Positions 26,747-36,223 of a stretch of DNA of 64,000 bases are shown here, one piece after another (position 1 is the stretch's first letter; each line of letters starts with the position of its first letter). Origin of the DNA: Rhizobium leguminosarum (GTDB lineage Bacteria; Pseudomonadota; Alphaproteobacteria; Rhizobiales; Rhizobiaceae); the NCBI RefSeq assembly GCF_002953715.1, contig NZ_CP025012.1:3286001-3350000 (forward strand), in the 5' to 3' direction. Below the pieces are notes generated by a model, which did not search any database, was not told the DNA's origin, and worked only from the letters and a program-made list of their open reading frames with translations. Both the position numbers and the translations under genes were made by a program.

Positions 26747-27772
26747 TTAATCGAACACGAACACGCCCTTGCCGATTTTCCGCTGCTCGAAGAGAGCGTA
26801 GGCCTCGACGGCCTGATCAAGCTGGAACTCGTGTGTAAAGAGCGCGTCCACGTCTATACCGCGTTCGGCGACGAAGCCCGCGCACTCATCCTGAAGGTTC
26901 TTGTTGAAGGTGAGCGAGCCCACGAGGTTTTTCTGATTGGTGATGAGTTCGTCGCACTCAAACTGCATCGAGCCATGGACCCCTACCAGGCAGGTAGTTC
27001 CCCACCGCCTGATAGCCTGAAGGGCCTGCTGGCGCGCCACCAAGTTGGAACTACATTCGATCGCTTTGTCTGCCCCCAGGCCACCTTTCGTGAGGTCGCG
27101 TATAGCCTTCACGGGATCGTCTTTCATCGGGTTTATGACAAAGTCCGCCCCGAAGTCTTTGGCCATTTGGAGGCGTTCTTCACCAACGTCGAGGGCGATG
27201 ACGCGCGCACCGAAGGCCCTGGCGAAGACGGTGCAGCTTAGGCCCACCGGCCCCTGTCCGAAGATCGCGATCGTCTCATCCGCGAGCAAATTGACCCTTT
27301 TCAAAGCGGCGTAAGCCGTGCCGCTACCACATCCAACGGCTGCTCCCGCGTTGAACGAAAGCTGCTCCGGAAGCTTGATGATCGTGTGAGCCGGCACCTT
27401 CATGAAAGGAGCGTGCGCCCCATGGCCATTCCCGCCGAACGCGATCCGGGTGTTGTCGCAGTTCTGCATCCAACCGGTGCGGCAGTTCGGGCACGTGCGG
27501 CATCCGTCATAATGGTATACCATGACCCGATCACCAACCCGCGCTTCCCATGGACGAACCGCGGACCCAACCTCTTCGACAATACCGCAGGGCTCATGCC
27601 CTTCGATGACGATTTGATCCTCGCGCCTCTTGGGCTCGTTGAGGTGGTTCAGGTCGCTACCGCACATTCCGGACGCCTTGATCCTTACGATAACCTCATC
27701 AGGACCGGGAACTGGATCGGGATAGTCCCGAAACTCCATCTTCCCCTCGCCTAGAAACACGAGACCCTTCAT
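26747..27772 (-). CDS. zinc-dependent alcohol dehydrogenase (MDR family)
   Basis: A 341-residue medium-chain dehydrogenase. Catalytic zinc ligands are C37 (MCGSDLNH) and H59-E60 (GHEPCG). The structural zinc set is C91, C94, C97 and C105. The NAD(P) turn is GQGPVG near 172. The ATG at 27772 follows GGAGG by 7 bases. It is a sorbitol/threonine-dehydrogenase-like enzyme, suited to oxidise a secondary alcohol of a sugar or sugar acid. A box half-matching the catabolic palindrome lies 138 bases upstream. Confidence 0.92.
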   Translation of the reverse strand: MKGLVFLGEGKMEFRDYPDPVPGPDEVIVRIKASGMCGSDLNHLNEPKRREDQIVIEGHEPCGIVEEVGSAVRPWEARVGDRVMVYHYDGCRTCPNCRTGWMQNCDNTRIAFGGNGHGAHAPFMKVPAHTIIKLPEQLSFNAGAAVGCGSGTAYAALKRVNLLADETIAIFGQGPVGLSCTVFARAFGARVIALDVGEERLQMAKDFGADFVINPMKDDPVKAIRDLTKGGLGADKAIECSSNLVARQQALQAIRRWGTTCLVGVHGSMQFECDELITNQKNLVGSLTFNKNLQDECAGFVAERGIDVDALFTHEFQLDQAVEAYALFEQRKIGKGVFVFD

Positions 27773-27910
27773 AGTCTTTCCTCCACCTCGCTGGCTCGGG
27801 CCTGGCCCGGCCATTTACCCGCTGCGCCCTTGGAACGCAGTTGCTGCTCGCAAATCTCGCGCATCAGCACAACAACGATAAGGGGCGAATGCGGCTCAGG
27901 CCGCGTGGCT

Positions 27911-27927
27911 TATAGCTCGGGATTATA
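27911..27927. promoter_or_regulatory. catabolic box 2 (TATAGC-N5-ATTATA)
   Basis: Two mismatches from TATAAC-N5-GTTATA (the opposite strand reads TATAAT-N5-GCTATA), with the palindrome extended by one T/A pair. It lies in the 486-base gap between the leftward alcohol dehydrogenase and the rightward ABC operon, on the alcohol dehydrogenase side. The gap holds no gene. Confidence 0.5.
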
Positions 27928-28015
27928 ACCCGTCATAGCGTTGAGACTGCAGTCTAGCCTCTATAAGCGAAGCGCTAAGCCAATGCTTTAGGCCCTATCC
28001 GGCGCGATCTGCCGT

Positions 28016-28032
28016 TATAACCTTACGTTATA
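28016..28032. promoter_or_regulatory. catabolic box 3 (TATAAC-N5-GTTATA, perfect)
   Basis: A perfect copy of the shared palindrome, with CTTAC in the middle. It stands 226 bases before the sugar-binding protein gene of the ABC operon. Confidence 0.65.
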
Positions 28033-28258
28033 CCACCTTGGTCGCCCCACTGTTTTGAGCAGTTCTAGCGTGTTACCCAATTTAATCAGGAGGCACGAGA
28101 CGCTGGCCATTCGGGAGCATAGGCCGCGCTCGCAAAGCCTAACAGATTACTTGGCGATACTAGCTGTTTGGCCAGGTGGAAATACCGGAGACCGATGCCG
28201 GAGACCCACGTCTTCAGACGCTGGGATCGGAGGAGCAACATGCATGAGGGAGGTTTCC

Positions 28259-29266
28259 ATGCACGCTACGCAGAATAGATACCGCACACACTCCAAGGCC
28301 GTATCAGGCTCGATTTTCCGGTCGTCAGCTTTGACGCTGACAGCCCTGCTCTTCGCCGGTTCCGCAATGGCGAAAGACCTGACCTTCGGCTACGTTCCGG
28401 CGAGCCTCGAATATCCCTACAACGTCATGACGGCCAAGGGCTTCGAGGAGGCCGCCAAAGAAAAGGGCGTTAAAACAGTCGTCATTGACCCGCGCGGCAG
28501 CGTGGAAAAGCAGGGGAACTCCCTCGACGATCTGCTTTCTCAGAAGGTCGATGCAATTGGTTTCCTCCCGCTCGACTCCGTCGTCGCGGAAGGGTTTGTT
28601 GACAAGGTCAGCGACGCAAAGGTGCCAATCGTAGCTATCGCCTTACAGGTCGGCGATTCAGCGAAGCGTCAACTGAAAGACCCCTACCCAGGCCTATCGG
28701 CCCTGGTTGCAACGGACAACTATCAGTCCGGAGTTGTTGCTGGCGAGATGGCAGCTGGTGTGTTGCCAAAGGACAAGACAGCTAAAATTGGCATCGTCAT
28801 GGGTGATCCGGCCTACACGATCGTCAAGCTCGATACCGACGGTTTCAAAGCCGCACTGGACAAGGCTGGGGCGAAATACACCATCGTTGCCGAGCAGCCG
28901 ACGAACTGGACACCCGATGAAGGCGAAGCCGTTTGCCAGAACTTCCTGACGGCTCATCCCGACATCGACTTGATTTACAGCCATGCCGACGACATGGCGA
29001 TCGGATGTGCACGCGCAATCGATGCATCAGCCTCGAAGCCGAAACTAATCGCGACTGGCGGTGGATCTAAACTCGGCCACGACGCAATCCTTGCCGGGGA
29101 AATGTATGGCTCGGTCTGCACGAGACCTCAACTTCTCGGCAAGCTGATGTTTGACGCCCTCTACGAGGCTGCGACAAAGCCGGAAACTCCCAAAGGTCGC
29201 TTCGTGACTTACGACATGCCTCCGATCACCAAGGAAACCATCGACTCCTGCCCTGAGCAGTGGTGA
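28259..29266 (+). CDS. sugar ABC transporter substrate-binding protein
   Basis: A 335-residue periplasmic binding protein of the ribose/galactose (RbsB-type) class. A signal peptide of about 35 residues ends in GSAMA; the mature part begins KDLTFGYVPASLEYPYN. The ATG at 28259 has GGGAGG upstream; an ATG at 28244 is the alternative. It heads the operon with the ATPase and permease. Proteins of this class bind monosaccharides, polyols or their acids. Confidence 0.92.
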   Translation: MHATQNRYRTHSKAVSGSIFRSSALTLTALLFAGSAMAKDLTFGYVPASLEYPYNVMTAKGFEEAAKEKGVKTVVIDPRGSVEKQGNSLDDLLSQKVDAIGFLPLDSVVAEGFVDKVSDAKVPIVAIALQVGDSAKRQLKDPYPGLSALVATDNYQSGVVAGEMAAGVLPKDKTAKIGIVMGDPAYTIVKLDTDGFKAALDKAGAKYTIVAEQPTNWTPDEGEAVCQNFLTAHPDIDLIYSHADDMAIGCARAIDASASKPKLIATGGGSKLGHDAILAGEMYGSVCTRPQLLGKLMFDALYEAATKPETPKGRFVTYDMPPITKETIDSCPEQW

Positions 29267-29297
29267 GATCTTTCGATTGATGAATGGGAGGTGTCCT

Positions 29298-30821
29298 TTG
29301 CAACACGAAAACCCGATCATGCAATTACGTGGTGTTGTTAAGGGATTTCCCAATGGCACACTCGCCCTGCGCGGTGTCGATCTCGACATCGAGCAGGGCA
29401 AAGTCCACGGCCTGCTTGGCGCGAACGGCGCTGGCAAATCCACGCTGATCAAAATCCTGTCCGGCGCGTATTGGGCCACGCTGGGCGACATAATCTGGCG
29501 AGGTGAGCCAGTGAAATGGGATAGCCCCAAGGCAGCCAACGACATGGGGGTTGCCACCGTTCACCAACACATTCCCTTGGTCCCGACACTCTCCGTTATC
29601 GAGAATATCTTCCTCGGCAACCGCGGTCTCTGGCGTCTCTCCACGGGCATCCGCCGGGAATACGAGACCCTGTGCGAACGCATTGGCTATCGTCTCGATC
29701 CCGATGCGCTGGTGGGTGATCTCTCCATCGGCGAGCGCCAAATGGTGTCCATCATGACAGCTGTGGGGACCGGAGCCGATCTGATCGTCATGGATGAGCC
29801 TACGGCCTCCTTGGCAGCGGACGAGCGTGAGCTGGTTTACGCCACCGTACGGCGGCTCTCGAAGGGGGAAAACAAAGCGATCTTGTTCGTCAGCCACTTC
29901 TTGGATGAAGTGATGGCGCTGACTGACCAAGTTACCGTCTTGCGAGACGGAACGGCCGTCCTCCGTGCCAACACTGCGGACCTGGACGAAGACCGTATTG
30001 CCGAAGCCATTGTCGGAAAGCAGATTGTCGCCCTCGAGCGACAAGCGCAGGAACGGACACCAACCACTGGAACGGCGCGTCTGCAGTTGCAGAACCTGGC
30101 CTCCAAGGGTCGCTTTGGCCCTATTTCGCTGGATGTCGCTCGTGGAGAGGTCTTAGGCGTTGCCGGGCTTCTGGGCTCTGGCCGGAGCGAATTCCTTCAC
30201 GCGATCTATGGCTCCGACCGAAACGCTACCGGGACAGTGCTGCTCGACGGATTGGCGGTTGCGCGCAACACCGGAGCGGCCGTAAAGGCGGGGATGGGTA
30301 TGGTCCCGGAAGACCGAATGGCTCAGGGCTTAGTCCCGGAGTTCGAGATTTGGCGAAACACCACGTTGCCAGCACTGGGCGGCGTCTCTGTTCTGAATTC
30401 AATGCCAGTCGAGGAACGCGAGCGCGAACGCGGTTGGGAAGCGATCCGCACTCTATCGATCAAGGCAAGTTCGCCCGACATCCTTGTGAAGGACCTCAGC
30501 GGTGGTAACGCCCAGAAGGTTACCATCGCCAAGTGGCTCTATAGCAACGTGAAGCTATTCCTGCTTGACGAGCCCACGGCCGGCATCGACATCGGAGCAA
30601 AGACTGACATCCTGCGTCTTGTACGCAAACTGGCCAGCGAAGGTCAGTCAGTCATCATAGTCTCTTCCGAATTCGAAGAGCTGCTCGCGGTCTCGGATCG
30701 CATCATCGTTCTGCGGGACGGTCATTGCGTAGCGGTTCGCAGTGCCCATGAAACATCCGAACACGAATTGCTTCTGCTTGCCGGCGGGCAGGCTGCTTCC
30801 CTTGAAGCGGCCGTCCACTAA
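29298..30821 (+). CDS. sugar ABC transporter ATP-binding protein
   Basis: About 507 residues with two ATPase domains as in RbsA/MglA. Domain 1 has Walker A GANGAGKST at 41-49, signature LSIGERQMV and Walker B LIVMDEPTASL. Domain 2 has a degenerate Walker A (GLLGSGRSE), signature LSGGNAQKV and Walker B LFLLDEPTAGID. A TTG at 29298 with GGGAGG upstream is chosen as start; ATG codons at 29277-29283 are possible but lack such a site. It powers sugar uptake with the adjacent permease. Confidence 0.92.
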   Translation: MQHENPIMQLRGVVKGFPNGTLALRGVDLDIEQGKVHGLLGANGAGKSTLIKILSGAYWATLGDIIWRGEPVKWDSPKAANDMGVATVHQHIPLVPTLSVIENIFLGNRGLWRLSTGIRREYETLCERIGYRLDPDALVGDLSIGERQMVSIMTAVGTGADLIVMDEPTASLAADERELVYATVRRLSKGENKAILFVSHFLDEVMALTDQVTVLRDGTAVLRANTADLDEDRIAEAIVGKQIVALERQAQERTPTTGTARLQLQNLASKGRFGPISLDVARGEVLGVAGLLGSGRSEFLHAIYGSDRNATGTVLLDGLAVARNTGAAVKAGMGMVPEDRMAQGLVPEFEIWRNTTLPALGGVSVLNSMPVEERERERGWEAIRTLSIKASSPDILVKDLSGGNAQKVTIAKWLYSNVKLFLLDEPTAGIDIGAKTDILRLVRKLASEGQSVIIVSSEFEELLAVSDRIIVLRDGHCVAVRSAHETSEHELLLLAGGQAASLEAAVH

Positions 30822-30851
30822 CCGGCATCGTTGAGAAAGCGAGAGAACGCC

Positions 30852-32069
30852 ATGAATACAATTACCCAAAGCCCGGTCGAGAAAATCCCGGAAGCTCCCC
30901 AAATCAACTACGCTGCGCCGGCCACCAACTGGCGTCGCCTGTTCGGTCTGAGAGAGCGTGGCGTCTATTACGCCCTGCTGCTGTTGATTGCCGTGATAAC
31001 GCTACTCACGAGTTACCTCGGTCAGTCAAACTACCTGAGTGTTTTGAACCTCTCGAACGTGGTCTATCAGTCATCGTTGATGGCCATCATGGCGGTCGCT
31101 ATGACCGTCGTGCTCATCAGCGGAAACTTCGACCTCTCTGTCGCTTCGGTCGCGGCGCTAGCTGCCGTGATCCTGATCGGCAATGCCGACGCGATTGGTT
31201 TCATTCCAGCTGCGGCCCTTGCTATGGCAGTGGCTATGGCAATCGGCCTGATCAATGGATCGATCGTCCAGTTCCTGGGCATTAACGCCTTCATCGTCAC
31301 CCTGGGCACGATGACTGCCGTACGCGGTCTCGTTCTGATCTACACAGACGGTCGCTCGCTATCTGCGTCGGACCCCGACGTCATCGCAACAATGAAGGCC
31401 TTCGAGGGCGGTCGCCACGATGGTTTCTGGCTGATTGTCGCGGGCGGCGTCTTACTGCTGGCTTTGGGAGCTATCGGCCTGGCGAGGACGCTGAGCAACA
31501 AAGCCCCAATGCGCCCCTCCTCTATTGGGATGACGATTGGCGGCATCGCGCTTCTTCTGCTCGCTTGGGCGTCGGGCGGTGAGCTGACTCTGCGCAATCC
31601 GGTAATCTACCTCGCCATCTTCACCACGATTGTCTGGTTCACGTTGACCTTCACAATGGTGGGACGCCGCGTATACGCCGTCGGCGGCAACTCCGAAGCA
31701 GCCAGGCTTTCCGGCATCAATGTGCTTCTCTACAAGCTGATGGCCTTCGTCTTCTGCAGCGGAGCAGCAGGGTTCGCCGGCATCCTTTTCGCCAGCCGGC
31801 TGCGCTCCATCAATCCCGCTGGCCTCCAAGGCGCTGAGCTTACAGTTATAGCGGCAGCCATCCTCGGTGGGACGTCCCTGTTCGGCGGCGCGGGCAGCGT
31901 GATCAAAACCCTTGCGGGCGCGCTCCTCCTGTTCTCCCTCACGAATGGCTTCAACATCTTGAACCTTGGCGCGAACTGGCAGGGCCTGATCGAGGGCATT
32001 GTCGTGGTCGTAGCCGCCGCGATCTACACGGTCGGTGGGAACAAGTCGAAGTCAAAGACCGGCGGCTGA
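30852..32069 (+). CDS. sugar ABC transporter permease
   Basis: A 405-residue inner-membrane permease of the RbsC/XylH type with about ten membrane segments. Marks are NFDLSVASVAALAA (the conserved region facing the ATPase) and GINAFIVTLGTMTAVRGLVL. The longer loop and length are closer to XylH than to RbsC. ATG at 30852 with GAGAGAA upstream. A terminator follows, so the next SDR may be expressed less. Confidence 0.92.
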   Translation: MNTITQSPVEKIPEAPQINYAAPATNWRRLFGLRERGVYYALLLLIAVITLLTSYLGQSNYLSVLNLSNVVYQSSLMAIMAVAMTVVLISGNFDLSVASVAALAAVILIGNADAIGFIPAAALAMAVAMAIGLINGSIVQFLGINAFIVTLGTMTAVRGLVLIYTDGRSLSASDPDVIATMKAFEGGRHDGFWLIVAGGVLLLALGAIGLARTLSNKAPMRPSSIGMTIGGIALLLLAWASGGELTLRNPVIYLAIFTTIVWFTLTFTMVGRRVYAVGGNSEAARLSGINVLLYKLMAFVFCSGAAGFAGILFASRLRSINPAGLQGAELTVIAAAILGGTSLFGGAGSVIKTLAGALLLFSLTNGFNILNLGANWQGLIEGIVVVVAAAIYTVGGNKSKSKTGG

Positions 32070-32083
32070 TCTGACATACGTTC

Positions 32084-32112
32084 AGACCGCCCGGTCCACT
32101 GACGGACGGTCT
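32084..32112 (+). terminator. Rho-independent terminator after ABC permease
   Basis: Stem AGACCG-c-CCG pairing with CGG-a-CGGTCT around a nine-base loop, followed by TTTCTTC. It lies 14 bases after the permease stop and before the SDR at 32146, so it probably attenuates read-through. Confidence 0.7.
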
Positions 32113-32145
32113 TTTCTTCAATATCTGAACACTGGAGTGCATTTC

Positions 32146-32922
32146 GTGACCGATATTCCAAGAGTAGACTACGCCGGCAAGGTTGCCTTCGTGACCGGAG
32201 CCGGAAGCGGCGTCGGAAGGGCTACGGCTCTGGCATTCGCCAAGGCTGGTGCTTCGGTTGCCGCCGTCGATATCAACGAAGTCGGCCTGAATGAGACCGC
32301 TGCCATCATCCGTGACGCAGGCGGAAAAGTCCTCCCGATCACATGCGATGTCACCAAGGGTGACCAGGTGAAGGGCGCGATCGACAAGACGGTGGAGACG
32401 TTCGGACGACTGGATGCGGCCCACAACAACGCCGGTATCGAACAGCCGGCGCAACCGATCGGCGACATTTCAGAGGAGCTTTGGGACCGCGTCATCGCGG
32501 TGAACCTCAAGAGCGTGTTCCTCTGCATGAAGTACCAGATCGAAATCATGCTTAAGCAAGGCGGCGGGGCCATCGTAAACACGGCGTCGGGTGCCGGTGT
32601 CCTCGCTATCAGAAACCAATCCAGCTACTGCGCATCGAAGTTTGGCGTAGTCGCGGCTAGCAAGGTGGCAGCACTAGAGTATGCCGACAAAGGCATCCGA
32701 GTGAACGCCATTTGCCCTGGCATCATCGATACCCCCATGATCTCCCGTTACACCAATGACACGGACGAAGGCCGCGCCTTTATGATTGCCCAGGAGCCTA
32801 TAGGTCGAATGGGCCGTCCCGAGGAAATCGCGGGTACGGTGCTTTGGCTTTGCTCAGAGGCGGGCGGGTTTGTCACGGGTCACGCCATGATCGTTGACGG
32901 CGGCCAGACAGCAGGCATCTGA
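32146..32922 (+). CDS. short-chain dehydrogenase/reductase
   Basis: A 258-residue SDR with TGAGSGVG, NNAG (HNNAGIEQ), the Ser of NTASGAGV and YCASK, ending IVDGGQTAGI. GTG start at 32146 with CTGGAG upstream; a longer frame runs into the permease end and lacks family character. It may oxidise the sugar brought in by the ABC transporter. It ends convergent with the second PrpD gene. Confidence 0.9.
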   Translation: MTDIPRVDYAGKVAFVTGAGSGVGRATALAFAKAGASVAAVDINEVGLNETAAIIRDAGGKVLPITCDVTKGDQVKGAIDKTVETFGRLDAAHNNAGIEQPAQPIGDISEELWDRVIAVNLKSVFLCMKYQIEIMLKQGGGAIVNTASGAGVLAIRNQSSYCASKFGVVAASKVAALEYADKGIRVNAICPGIIDTPMISRYTNDTDEGRAFMIAQEPIGRMGRPEEIAGTVLWLCSEAGGFVTGHAMIVDGGQTAGI

Positions 32923-32941
32923 AGCGCGACGGGAACGCTGG

Positions 32942-34327
32942 TCAGGCGAGGCACCTGACCAATTCGGTTGCATCATCGAGCGTTTCCAATCGTTCGGCGA
33001 GGGCCACGGCTCTCGCCGAAATTGCTTCCGGGACCGGATCTTTCGCAACGGACGCGCATTCGAAAAACTTCACACAGACTTCCTCCCAGCTCATCGGATT
33101 GTCCGCGTTGCCGGGAACACGACGCCCTTCCTCGATCCACCGGCCGCCCTCACCGGTGGTTATTTCCACGCGCCCTGGCGGCAGCTCCAGCTTCCAATCC
33201 AGTGTGGAATCTCGCACCAAGGTCATCTTCTGGCCCACTGACAGCACTTTCTTGTCGTTGAGCGCCGCTTCCGTGAAGTCGGTAACGCTCAATCCCCTCC
33301 GCACGACGGCTACCGAGACCAAATACGGAAGGCTGAACTTGGCGTCGGCGAGAGTTGCGGGCGCGCGCCGCTCATCAAGCGGCTGACACATCAGGTCGTG
33401 ATAATCGCCGACGTGCAGGCGGATTTCAGCAATTTCATCCGGCTGTATGTTGTTACGGGTCACGATGTCGATGGCGGCCTTCATGTGGCTGTGCGCGGTG
33501 CCGACACATGGCCAACGCTTGTACAGCGTTCCACTCCCGAGGAATTCCCGCCCGAGGTCGGCGACTATCTTTTCGCGATCGTAGCGGCCGCCGAAATAGG
33601 TATTCAAGAAGCCGTATTGCCCCTCGAAGGCCTTGTCGATGCCCGTAACGCCCTTCTCGGCCATCATCGCGGCAAGCACAGCTCCCTTGGCCGAAAACCC
33701 CGCATACATTCCACGCAGGTCACTTCCCCTGCCCGCTACCATCTCCATGATCCCTGAAGACTGCATGGTCGCGATCCCCATAGCGGCTGCCGTCTGCGAG
33801 GGTGACAGACCCATCACGCGACTGGCGGATGCTGCCGCCGCAAAGACCGCCAACACAGTCGATAGGTTCCAGTCTTTGTTCCATCCGACATTGCACCTGA
33901 GCCGGGCGAAGATGTCCTGGCCAGCGGCCACCGCGGCGATCAGATCTCTCCCATGCACTCCACCTTGCCGCTCCGCGACAGCGAACACGGCCGGCACAAT
34001 CGAGCTGGCGGTATGTTGTCCCCACGGCGTTTGGTCATCGTAGTCGAGGCAATGAGCCAGGGCACCGTTCGCCATGGCCGCCATGAGGGCCGGAGCCTTC
34101 CCTCCGAACCCGAGGACCGTGCAGTCTGGCCGCCCTCCGGTTTCGGCGACGATTTCCGCGACTGCCTGAACTGCCGGTTCCATACCGCTGGCGGCAAGGA
34201 TGACGCCAAGCGTGTCCAGGATGCTCTTTTTCGCCGCCCAACGTGCGCTTTCATCGAGTCGATCGTAGTCGACCTCGGCAGCGTGAGTACCGAAGATATG
34301 GACAAGATCGCGCGTTTCATCAGTCAT
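32942..34327 (-). CDS. MmgE/PrpD family protein (second copy)
   Basis: A 461-residue MmgE/PrpD protein, paralogous to the 15831-17246 product. Shared marks are AAKKSILDTLGVILAASGME, ANGALAHCLDYDDQTPWG, RLRCNVGW and GSDLRGMYAGFSA. A dehydratase or decarboxylase on a sugar or carboxylic acid is expected. Its start faces an SDR/SMP-30 operon across a gap holding a perfect catabolic box, so this group repeats the PrpD+SMP-30+SDR set of 15.8-19.0 kb in a different order. Confidence 0.92.
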   Translation of the reverse strand: MTDETRDLVHIFGTHAAEVDYDRLDESARWAAKKSILDTLGVILAASGMEPAVQAVAEIVAETGGRPDCTVLGFGGKAPALMAAMANGALAHCLDYDDQTPWGQHTASSIVPAVFAVAERQGGVHGRDLIAAVAAGQDIFARLRCNVGWNKDWNLSTVLAVFAAAASASRVMGLSPSQTAAAMGIATMQSSGIMEMVAGRGSDLRGMYAGFSAKGAVLAAMMAEKGVTGIDKAFEGQYGFLNTYFGGRYDREKIVADLGREFLGSGTLYKRWPCVGTAHSHMKAAIDIVTRNNIQPDEIAEIRLHVGDYHDLMCQPLDERRAPATLADAKFSLPYLVSVAVVRRGLSVTDFTEAALNDKKVLSVGQKMTLVRDSTLDWKLELPPGRVEITTGEGGRWIEEGRRVPGNADNPMSWEEVCVKFFECASVAKDPVPEAISARAVALAERLETLDDATELVRCLA

Positions 34328-34425
34328 TGTCGAAAACCCTATTCCTAGTCAGTGAGCTGATGTTGCACGAACCGAAACTGATCTCATCACCAACCTGCAT
34401 CAACGAGGTCCCCCAAACGCGATGA

Positions 34426-34442
34426 TATAACTTTAAGTTATA
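34426..34442. promoter_or_regulatory. catabolic box 4 (TATAAC-N5-GTTATA, perfect)
   Basis: A perfect copy with TTTAA in the middle; the pairing extends one base on each side to 19 bases. It stands between the divergent prpD-like gene (98 bases away) and the SDR/SMP-30 operon (81 bases away), so it could control both. Confidence 0.75.
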
Positions 34443-34523
34443 TCGTCCTGGTCGCTAGCGACATTGGTGGTTCTCAATTCAGCTCCAAAGTGGAAAGTTC
34501 TAAGAATGAACATGGAGGAGAAT

Positions 34524-35267
34524 ATGCCGTCACTAAATGGCAAGACCGTATTGATCACAGGTGCACTGGGAACGATCGGTAGATCTTTGGTCGAACGCTA
34601 TGGCCAGGAAGGAGCGCGGGTCATCGCGTCCGATCTTCCGGGGGCGGAAAACGCCGATGAAACGGTTCGCGGTCTGGCGCAGGAAGCCCGCTATTTCGGC
34701 GCGGATCTGAACCAACTCTCCGATCTCGAATCCGCGGTCACGAAGCTTGCCGACGACGTCGGCGGCATCGATATCCTGGTGAACAACGCGGCATTCGTGG
34801 TCAACAAACCCCACGAGGAGTTCTCCATAGAAGAATATGAGGAGGAGGTCCGCGTCAACTCTACTGCCGCCTTCGTGCTGGCAAGAGCCTGCAGCAAGCA
34901 CATGAAGCAGAAGATGTACGGCAAGATCATCAATCTGACTTCTCTGACCCTCAACGGAAACTGGGAGGGTTTCGTACCGTACGTCGCCTCCAAGGGCGCG
35001 ATGTTCGGGCTGGTGAAGTCGATGGCGCGGGAACTTGGCAAGTACAACATCACCGTGAACGGCATCTCCCCTGGCGCGGTCGTCTCGGACGCCGAATGGA
35101 GGCATTTTGGCGAGAAACGAGAAGCCTATCACCAGTGGATTCTTGAGCGTCAGAGTATCAAACGTAGGATCGAGCCGGTCGATATCGCCAACCTCGCCGT
35201 GTTCTTATCCAGCCCGCAGGCGGACCTTATTAGCGGACAGGACGTACACTGCGACGGCGGCTGGTAA
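34524..35267 (+). CDS. short-chain dehydrogenase/reductase
   Basis: A 247-residue SDR: TGALGTIG, NNAA (VNNAAFVV), the Ser of NLTSLTL and YVASK, ending DVHCDGGW. The ATG at 34524 has GGAGG five bases upstream; two earlier ATGs lack a good site. It is followed by the SMP-30 gene after 25 bases. It probably oxidises a sugar to the lactone that SMP-30 opens. Confidence 0.9.
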   Translation: MPSLNGKTVLITGALGTIGRSLVERYGQEGARVIASDLPGAENADETVRGLAQEARYFGADLNQLSDLESAVTKLADDVGGIDILVNNAAFVVNKPHEEFSIEEYEEEVRVNSTAAFVLARACSKHMKQKMYGKIINLTSLTLNGNWEGFVPYVASKGAMFGLVKSMARELGKYNITVNGISPGAVVSDAEWRHFGEKREAYHQWILERQSIKRRIEPVDIANLAVFLSSPQADLISGQDVHCDGGW

Positions 35268-35292
35268 GCCATCGGTACTGGGAGGAAATGTA

Positions 35293-36117
35293 ATGGGAGA
35301 GGAACACCCGCGGTTGCTCGCGGACGGCTTTCTATTTCTGGAGGCCCCAAAGTGGCATGAGGGCCGCCTGTGGCTGTCCGACGTATTCGATCACAAAGTC
35401 CACGCTCTGGACGCCAGTGGCAAGCGCAGCGAATATCTGGAGATACCGAACAGGCCATCGGGGCTGGGGTTCATGTCTGATGGATCCCTGGTGATTGTGT
35501 CGGCCATGGATCGCAAGCTTCTGCGTTTCGATGGATCGGCGATCAGCGAATACGCCGATCTTTCAGCTCATACGAAGTGGTGGCTGAACGACTTCGCGAT
35601 AGACGCTTCGGATCGCATCTACATCGGAGACTTCGGCTACGACTTCGTCGCCAATGATCCGCCCTGCTCTACGACGCTCCATCGAGTGGACAGAGACGGG
35701 TCAATCTCGGTGGCAGCGAGCGATGTGGATTTCCCGAACGGCTCCGTTGTCATCGATGGCGGGCGCACTCTTGTAGTTGCCGAGACCTGGAAAGCCCGCA
35801 TCAGCGCGTTCGACATCGATACGCAAGGAAACCTGAGCAACCGTCGCATTTTTGCCGATCTCGATGGCCGCCAACCGGATGGGCTCTGCGCTGACGCGGA
35901 CGGTGGCGTCTGGGCCGGCATATACAACACCGGCGAGTTTGTCCGGGTGCTCGACGGGGGCCGGATCACCAACACCTTCAAGTTCGATGGCTCTGCAATA
36001 TCGTGCACACTCGGAGCAAAGAGCGGCCGCCGTCTTTTCATGACGGCGTTCTTGGGCTCCGAGGCTGATATGGCTGCAGGCCTGCGCAAAAGCGCGGTTT
36101 TCTATGCCGATCTTTGA
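35293..36117 (+). CDS. SMP-30/gluconolactonase family protein (second copy)
   Basis: A 274-residue SMP-30-like propeller. The metal Glu is in FLEAPKWHEGRLWLSDV; Asn and Asp ligands are in WWLNDFAIDASDRIYIGD and NGSVVIDGG. Further SMP-30 marks are QPDGLCADADGGVWAG. ATG at 35293 follows GGAGG. It is only distantly similar to the copy at 17283-18185. Probable sugar lactonase in one unit with the SDR. Confidence 0.88.
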   Translation: MGEEHPRLLADGFLFLEAPKWHEGRLWLSDVFDHKVHALDASGKRSEYLEIPNRPSGLGFMSDGSLVIVSAMDRKLLRFDGSAISEYADLSAHTKWWLNDFAIDASDRIYIGDFGYDFVANDPPCSTTLHRVDRDGSISVAASDVDFPNGSVVIDGGRTLVVAETWKARISAFDIDTQGNLSNRRIFADLDGRQPDGLCADADGGVWAGIYNTGEFVRVLDGGRITNTFKFDGSAISCTLGAKSGRRLFMTAFLGSEADMAAGLRKSAVFYADL

Positions 36118-36130
36118 AGTGCCGCGTGGA

Positions 36131-36147
36131 TATAACCTAAAGCTATA
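36131..36147. promoter_or_regulatory. catabolic box 5 (TATAAC-N5-GCTATA)
   Basis: One mismatch from the shared palindrome, with CTAAA in the middle. It stands 76 bases before the 2-hydroxyacid dehydrogenase/ALDH/LysR operon. Confidence 0.6.
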
Positions 36148-36223
36148 CCCACGCCACCGAACGCGTTGCGACCCGTCTCGTCGGCCGATAGCCTGACGCC
36201 AACTCAACCAAATCGAAGCTGCC

